This document shows, piece after piece, positions 7,164 through 10,475 of a DNA stretch of 10,475 nucleotides. The DNA is from Betaproteobacteria bacterium (GTDB lineage: Bacteria > Pseudomonadota > Gammaproteobacteria > Burkholderiales > SG8-41). The stretch covers positions 1 through 10,475 of the forward strand of contig JAIOOZ010000339.1 in NCBI GenBank assembly GCA_021414185.1. The letters are read 5' to 3'. The translations under genes and the position numbers were made by a program. Numbering within the stretch: position 1 is the stretch's first letter; every line of letters begins with the position of its first letter. The notes beneath the pieces were generated by a model that saw only the letters and a program-made list of their open reading frames with translations, searched no databases and was not told the DNA's origin.

Positions 7164-7964
7164 CTATGGTACGCGGGTTGCGCTCCACGTATGCGTGGTG
7201 CGGCCCTTCGCGATACCTTCCATCCTGTCGCCGGTGATGCGTCCTTCGTAAGCGACGCCGTTCAGCGTAAAGCGGATTTCATTGCCGTTCAGGCGGCCGC
7301 CTTCGAGGCGCACCGCAATGCCGCTGGTCTCGTATGTACCGAACACCAGTTGCATGTCCTGCTCCAGCGTCAATTCCGCGTCTGGCAGGCGCCACGCGCC
7401 GGCGACCTCGGCCGGCACCACGTAGAGCGTCGCAATGCACCAGCTCAAGCAGGGCGCGGTGCGGTCGGTTGCTTCCGGATACCAGCCGGCAATGTCGTAG
7501 GTATTGGACACGATTCTGGTCCCCGGTTTTAATGCACGGAATTTGGTGGCGAGTTTGCGCAGGTTGTCGGGGATCAGGAACAGGATCATGACGGTTGCCT
7601 GCGAAATGTCGGCTTCAAACATGTCGTTCTGCACGAACGATGCCTTGTCGGCAACGCCCGCGGCCGCGGCGTTGCGCCGTGACACTTCGACGAGGCCCGG
7701 GTCGTATTCAACGCCGAGCGCGCGCGCGCCGCGTTTTGCCGCGGCGATGACATTGCGGCCGTCGCCCGAACCGAGGTCTATGACGTAGTCCTGCGGCGTC
7801 ACGCGCGCCATGTCGAGCATTTTTTCGACCATGTCGCGCGGCGACGGGATCCACACGACATCCTTGCCCGGCTGTCCCTCGAATGGAGCAGCGGGTTGGG
7901 CGCCGGCGGCGCCGGTCAGCAACAGGCAAATTAAAATTACGCACGCGCGGTAACAGCGGTTCAC
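7164..7964 (-). CDS. FAM173-like class I SAM-dependent methyltransferase with signal peptide and beta-rich C-terminal tail
   Basis: A 266-residue protein from a GTG start. The methyltransferase core (about 36-165) has WIPSPRDMVEKMLDMARV (38-55), SAM motif I DLGSGDGRNVIAAAKRG (63-79), the acidic motif II residue in GVEYDP (84-89), and motif IV-like QNDMFEADI (112-120). This set resembles the FAM173/ATPSC-KMT lysine methyltransferases, which methylate ATP synthase c or ADP/ATP carrier in mitochondria; that resemblance is from memory of motifs, not a search. Residues 1-22 look like a cleavable signal peptide (MNRCYRACVILICLLLTGAAGA), or else a membrane anchor. After the core, residues 190-266 form short repeated strands ending in GDRMEGIAKG, a tail FAM173 cores lack. 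GGAGAG at 7976-7971 sets the start. The gene converges on the MFS gene with 4 bases between the stop codons. Substrate is unknown. Confidence 0.85.
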   Translation of the reverse strand: MNRCYRACVILICLLLTGAAGAQPAAPFEGQPGKDVVWIPSPRDMVEKMLDMARVTPQDYVIDLGSGDGRNVIAAAKRGARALGVEYDPGLVEVSRRNAAAAGVADKASFVQNDMFEADISQATVMILFLIPDNLRKLATKFRALKPGTRIVSNTYDIAGWYPEATDRTAPCLSWCIATLYVVPAEVAGAWRLPDAELTLEQDMQLVFGTYETSGIAVRLEGGRLNGNEIRFTLNGVAYEGRITGDRMEGIAKGRTTHTWSATRVP

Positions 7965-7970
7965 GGCAAA

Positions 7971-7976
7971 CTCTCC
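7971..7976 (-). promoter_or_regulatory. Ribosome binding site choosing the methyltransferase GTG start
   Basis: GGAGAG on the minus strand lies 6 bases upstream of GTG 7964, the start that gives a proper signal peptide. An in-frame GTG at 7988 would encode through this site and has no ribosome site of its own. Confidence 0.6.
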
Positions 7977-7999
7977 AGAGAAGGGCACAATCGTTTATC

Positions 8000-8005
8000 A
8001 TTATG
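8000..8005 (-). promoter_or_regulatory. Possible -10 element for the methyltransferase gene
   Basis: CATAAT on the minus strand matches five of six -10 consensus bases. A -35 at 17-base spacing would be TTTTCC, a weak match. The predicted transcript start near 7993 would give a leader of about 30 bases to GTG 7964. It lies in the 139-bp divergent spacer (7965-8103), which must also serve the hydroxyacid dehydrogenase. Confidence 0.28.
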
Positions 8006-8103
8006 ACTGGTGAAAGCGTTGTGGAAAACAGCCGCCGCACCCCGGAGTTTGCCGCTCTCGCCCGCACAGAGCCATCGTTGACGCACCCCAAGGGATATCG
8101 CAC

Positions 8104-9339
8104 ATGAGCAAAAAAGACCTGAACGCATACAATATTTTCGACCTGCGCGATATCGCGCTGAAACGCGTGCCCAAGGGGCTCTTTGAATTCATGGACCGCG
8201 GCACCGAAGACGAAGTGTCGCTGAAGAACAACCGCGCCGTATTCGACCGCCTGCGCTTCAAGACGCGCACCCTCGTCGACGTTTCCAAGCGCAACCAGGA
8301 CACCACGATCTTCGGCGTCAAGCACAAGATGCCGCTGGTGATTGCGCCCACCGGCACCGCGGGACTGATGTGGTTCGAGGGTGAGCTGGCGCTGGCGCGC
8401 GCGGCGCGCGCGGCGGGTATTCCGTTCACGCTCGCCACCGGCTCGATGACAGCGATGGAAAGAGTCGCCGACGAAGCGGGTGGCGAACTGTGGTTCCAGC
8501 TCTACATGTGGCCCGACCGCTCGCTGTCGCACGAACTGGTCAACCGCGCCAAGGCCGCCGGCTACAAGGCGCTGGTGGTAACGGTGGACGGCGTGTCCGC
8601 CGGCAACCGCGAATACAACATCCGCAACGGTTTCACCATCCCGTTTTCGTTCTCGGCGCGCAACGTATACGACATGGTCACGCATCCGCGCTGGCTGCTC
8701 GGCACCATGATGCGCTATCTCGTCACCAGTGGCATGCCTATGTATGCGAATTACCCCGCGGCCGCGAAAGCCAAGATGACCAAGGGCCCGATGGGCAGGT
8801 CCAGCCTGCGCACCGACTCGATCAGCTGGGCCGATCTCGATGCGCTGCGCAAGATCTGGCCGCATAAACTGATCGTGAAAGGCGTGCTCGATCCGCAGGA
8901 CGCCGCGATGGCAGTCGACCATGGCGCCGACGGCATCGACGTGTCCAATCACGGCGGGCGCAATCTCGACGGCATCGTGTCGCCGATCGAAGTGCTGCCG
9001 GAAATCGTCGATGCGGTGGGCAAGCGCGCGACCATCTTCATGGACAGCGGCATACGGCGCGGCAGCGACGTGGTGAAAGCGCTGGCGTTGGGCGCCAATG
9101 CGGTGATGGTCGGCCGCTCGACGCTCTATGGCGTTGCCGCCGGCGGCGAAGCAGGCGCCGCGCGCGCGCTCGAAATCTATCGCGACGAAATCAGCCGCAA
9201 CATGGCGCTGCTGGGCTGCGCCACCATTCCCGAACTCGGGCCGCATTGCCTGCAGTTCGTCGACGCGCAATTGCGTCCGCCGTCGCTGGCGCGTCCGGCG
9301 CTGCGGGCCGTGGATACGAAGGCAGTGGCAGAGGGCTGA
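8104..9339 (+). CDS. LldD-like FMN-dependent alpha-hydroxyacid dehydrogenase
   Basis: A 411-residue TIM-barrel flavoenzyme that should oxidise an L-2-hydroxy acid to the 2-oxo acid. By comparison with glycolate oxidase I assign FMN contacts at APTGTAGL (81-88), WFQLYMW with Tyr134 (130-136), TVDG with Asp162 (160-163), Lys259 in LIVKG, the catalytic block SNHGGRNLDG with His283 and Arg286 (281-290), and the phosphate loops DSGIRRGSDV (314-323) and VGR (336-338). The long loop from 190 to 235 is hydrophobic (THPRWLLGTMMRYL), as in E. coli LldD, so membrane association and electron transfer to quinone, rather than to oxygen, are likely. One oddity is FEFMDRG (27-33): the substrate-binding Tyr of the family (Tyr24 in glycolate oxidase) is Phe29, and the second residue of the usual GG is reached through Arg32. 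AAGGGA at 8090-8095 supports the start. MscS follows 41 bases later. Lactate, mandelate or glycolate specificity cannot be told apart. Confidence 0.9.
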   Translation: MSKKDLNAYNIFDLRDIALKRVPKGLFEFMDRGTEDEVSLKNNRAVFDRLRFKTRTLVDVSKRNQDTTIFGVKHKMPLVIAPTGTAGLMWFEGELALARAARAAGIPFTLATGSMTAMERVADEAGGELWFQLYMWPDRSLSHELVNRAKAAGYKALVVTVDGVSAGNREYNIRNGFTIPFSFSARNVYDMVTHPRWLLGTMMRYLVTSGMPMYANYPAAAKAKMTKGPMGRSSLRTDSISWADLDALRKIWPHKLIVKGVLDPQDAAMAVDHGADGIDVSNHGGRNLDGIVSPIEVLPEIVDAVGKRATIFMDSGIRRGSDVVKALALGANAVMVGRSTLYGVAAGGEAGAARALEIYRDEISRNMALLGCATIPELGPHCLQFVDAQLRPPSLARPALRAVDTKAVAEG

Positions 9340-9380
9340 GCGCTCTTTTGCCGCCGGCACACGCATAACAGGGAGTCCAC

Positions 9381-10208
9381 ATGGGCAATAATCTCGAAAC
9401 GCTCGATCAGGCCAAGGCCGCCATCATCGACATGGCGATCAGGTTCGGTCCCAAGGTGCTGGTCGCGATCCTGATCCTCGTCGTCGGCTATATCGTCGCG
9501 CGCTGGGCGGGCAGCATGCTGGGACGCATGCTCAAGCGCTTCAAGCTCGAACCACCGGTGCGCTCGCTGCTGGTGCGCATGGGCCGCCTCCTGGTCATCG
9601 GTCTCTTCGCGATCATGGCGCTGCAAAACCTCGGTGTCGAACTGCTGCCTCTCATCGCCGGTCTCGGCGTCGCGGGCGCCGGCATCGCTCTCGCCATGCA
9701 GGGCATCCTCGGTAACCTGGCAGCCGGCCTGACCATCATATTCACCGAGCCATTCCACGTCGGCGATTACATTTCGATCGCCAAGGAAGAAGGCGAAGTC
9801 CTCGATATCAGCCTGTCGAGCACGACGCTGGGGCATGCCGACCGCTCGAAAGTGGTAATACCGAACCGCAAAATCGTCGGCGAGATCCTGCACAACTACG
9901 GCCGCATCCGGCAGCTCAACGTGGCGGTGGGCGTGGCCTACGGCACCGATATGAACGTTGCGCTGAGCGCGGTCGACGCAGTCCTGCGTGCGAATCCGCG
10001 CGTGTTGCAGGACCCGGCGCCGGGCATCGCCGTCACGCGGCTTGCCGAGTCGGCCGTCGTCATCAGCGTCAACCCATGGGTCGGCGTGCCGGACTACATC
10101 GCGGCAATCGGTGAAATCAACAAGGCGATCCTGGAAGCATTTCGCGAGCGCAAGGTTGTCATCCCGCCGCCGCAGCGCGAAGTGCGGATGCTGGAGAGCA
10201 GGGGCTGA
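9381..10208 (+). CDS. mscS: Small-conductance mechanosensitive channel, MscS family
   Basis: A 275-residue inner-membrane channel that opens under membrane tension to release solutes during hypo-osmotic shock; the family forms heptamers. Three membrane segments are seen at about 25-45, 67-85 and 89-122. The third is the pore helix, with the alternating Gly/Ala packing pattern GLGVAGAGIALAMQGILGNL (94-113) and TEPFHVGDYI (122-131), which matches E. coli MscS closely. The beta domain has VVIPNRKIVGEIL (158-170), and the protein ends in the IPPPQREV motif (261-268) that corresponds to the IPFPQ region. Length is close to the 286 residues of E. coli MscS, so this is the minimal form. AGGGAG at 9370-9375 lies 5 bases before ATG. 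It follows the dehydrogenase by 41 bases and may share its transcript, though a functional link is not evident. Confidence 0.95.
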   Translation: MGNNLETLDQAKAAIIDMAIRFGPKVLVAILILVVGYIVARWAGSMLGRMLKRFKLEPPVRSLLVRMGRLLVIGLFAIMALQNLGVELLPLIAGLGVAGAGIALAMQGILGNLAAGLTIIFTEPFHVGDYISIAKEEGEVLDISLSSTTLGHADRSKVVIPNRKIVGEILHNYGRIRQLNVAVGVAYGTDMNVALSAVDAVLRANPRVLQDPAPGIAVTRLAESAVVISVNPWVGVPDYIAAIGEINKAILEAFRERKVVIPPPQREVRMLESRG

Positions 10209-10226
10209 AACCGGCGTAACGCCAGC

Positions 10227-10475
10227 ATGAACCTCAAGCAACTGAAAGCGCTGTGCGAAGTCGTCGACCGCGGCTATACGATTTCCGGCGCCGCGCATTC
10301 GCTCTACCGCACGCAGCCGAGCATTACGCGGCAGATCCAGGAGCTCGAAAAGGAACTCGGCATCGAGCTCTTCGTGCGCAAGCGCAACAAGATACTCGAC
10401 ATGACGCCGCAGGGGCGGGAAGTTGTCGCCATCGCGCGGCGCATGCTCGAAGACGCGAAGAACATGCAGCGCGTC
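10227..10475 (+). CDS. CysB-like LysR-family transcriptional regulator, N-terminal part only
   Basis: The first 83 codons of a LysR-type regulator; the sensor domain lies beyond the window edge. The winged helix-turn-helix is complete: MNLKQLKALCEVV (1-13), the recognition region SGAAHSLYRTQPSITRQIQE (20-39), ELGIELFVRKRNK (43-55) and TPQGREVVAIARRML (60-74), which leads into the linker helix. The LYRTQPSITRQI block and the opening MNLKQL resemble CysB and Cbl, LysR proteins that respond to sulfur compounds, more than general LysR members; the resemblance is from memory of the motifs. It starts 18 bases after the mscS stop with no strong ribosome site, which hints at translation coupled to mscS or a weak start. 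Target genes are unknown. Confidence 0.9.
   Translation, partial: MNLKQLKALCEVVDRGYTISGAAHSLYRTQPSITRQIQELEKELGIELFVRKRNKILDMTPQGREVVAIARRMLEDAKNMQRV

Noticed and set aside
7965..7988. Longer methyltransferase start at GTG 7988
   Set aside because: No ribosome site precedes it, it would code through GGAGAG at 7971-7976, and it spoils the signal peptide start.
7708..9366. Minus-strand open frame of 552 codons opposite the hydroxyacid dehydrogenase
   Set aside because: It lies antisense to a well-conserved enzyme and also overlaps the methyltransferase in another frame; the protein shows only Arg/His-rich low-information sequence typical of GC-rich shadow frames.
9177..10298. Minus-strand open frame of 373 codons opposite mscS
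   Set aside because: The MscS reading on the plus strand is unambiguous, and this frame has no recognisable fold or start signal.

Overview
The window is about 10.5 kb of GC-rich, densely coding bacterial DNA. It holds ten protein genes (two cut by the window edges), one structured intergenic repeat, and no rRNA, tRNA, CRISPR array, transposase or integrase that I can see. Two Bug/TctC-type periplasmic binding proteins, a DUF4124 protein, a CysB-like LysR regulator and the overall codon use suggest a betaproteobacterium, most likely of the Burkholderiales, where Bug proteins are greatly expanded. That placement is inference from gene content; no species marker is present.

Layout. Bases 1-4042 are read on the minus strand. 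In transcription order they hold a complete Bug/TctC solute-binding protein (4042-3041), a 265-bp spacer packed with inverted repeats and a G-quadruplex-like tract, a small secreted DUF4124 protein (2775-2299), an argininosuccinate lyase-like enzyme (2288-846) and a second Bug protein whose C-terminus runs off the left edge (821-1). A 147-bp divergent spacer separates this block from plus-strand genes: an acetolactate synthase-like ThDP enzyme (4190-5866) and an MFS transporter (5927-7159). A minus-strand FAM173-like methyltransferase with an apparent signal peptide (7964-7164) converges on the MFS gene with a 4-base gap. The plus-strand series then resumes with an LldD-like FMN 2-hydroxyacid dehydrogenase (8104-9339), an MscS channel (9381-10208) and the start of a CysB-like LysR regulator (10227 to the right edge).

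How the genes may work together. The picture is of an accessory carboxylic-acid uptake and breakdown region. Bug proteins capture small carboxylates, the MFS protein could import a substrate, the FMN enzyme would oxidise a 2-hydroxy acid to a 2-oxo acid, and the ThDP enzyme could decarboxylate or ligate a 2-oxo acid. The ArgH-like lyase lies directly beside a Bug gene and could remove fumarate from a substituted succinate. No substrate can be named from the sequence. No TctA/TctB membrane partners for the Bug proteins are in view.

The points most worth a second look are the LldD-like enzyme with Phe where the family has its substrate-binding Tyr, the FAM173-like methyltransferase that carries a signal peptide and a beta-rich tail, the ThDP enzyme with GDM and FND in place of GDG and NN, and the intergenic element bounded by 13-bp direct repeats. 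I saw no defence system or other clearly new multi-gene system.
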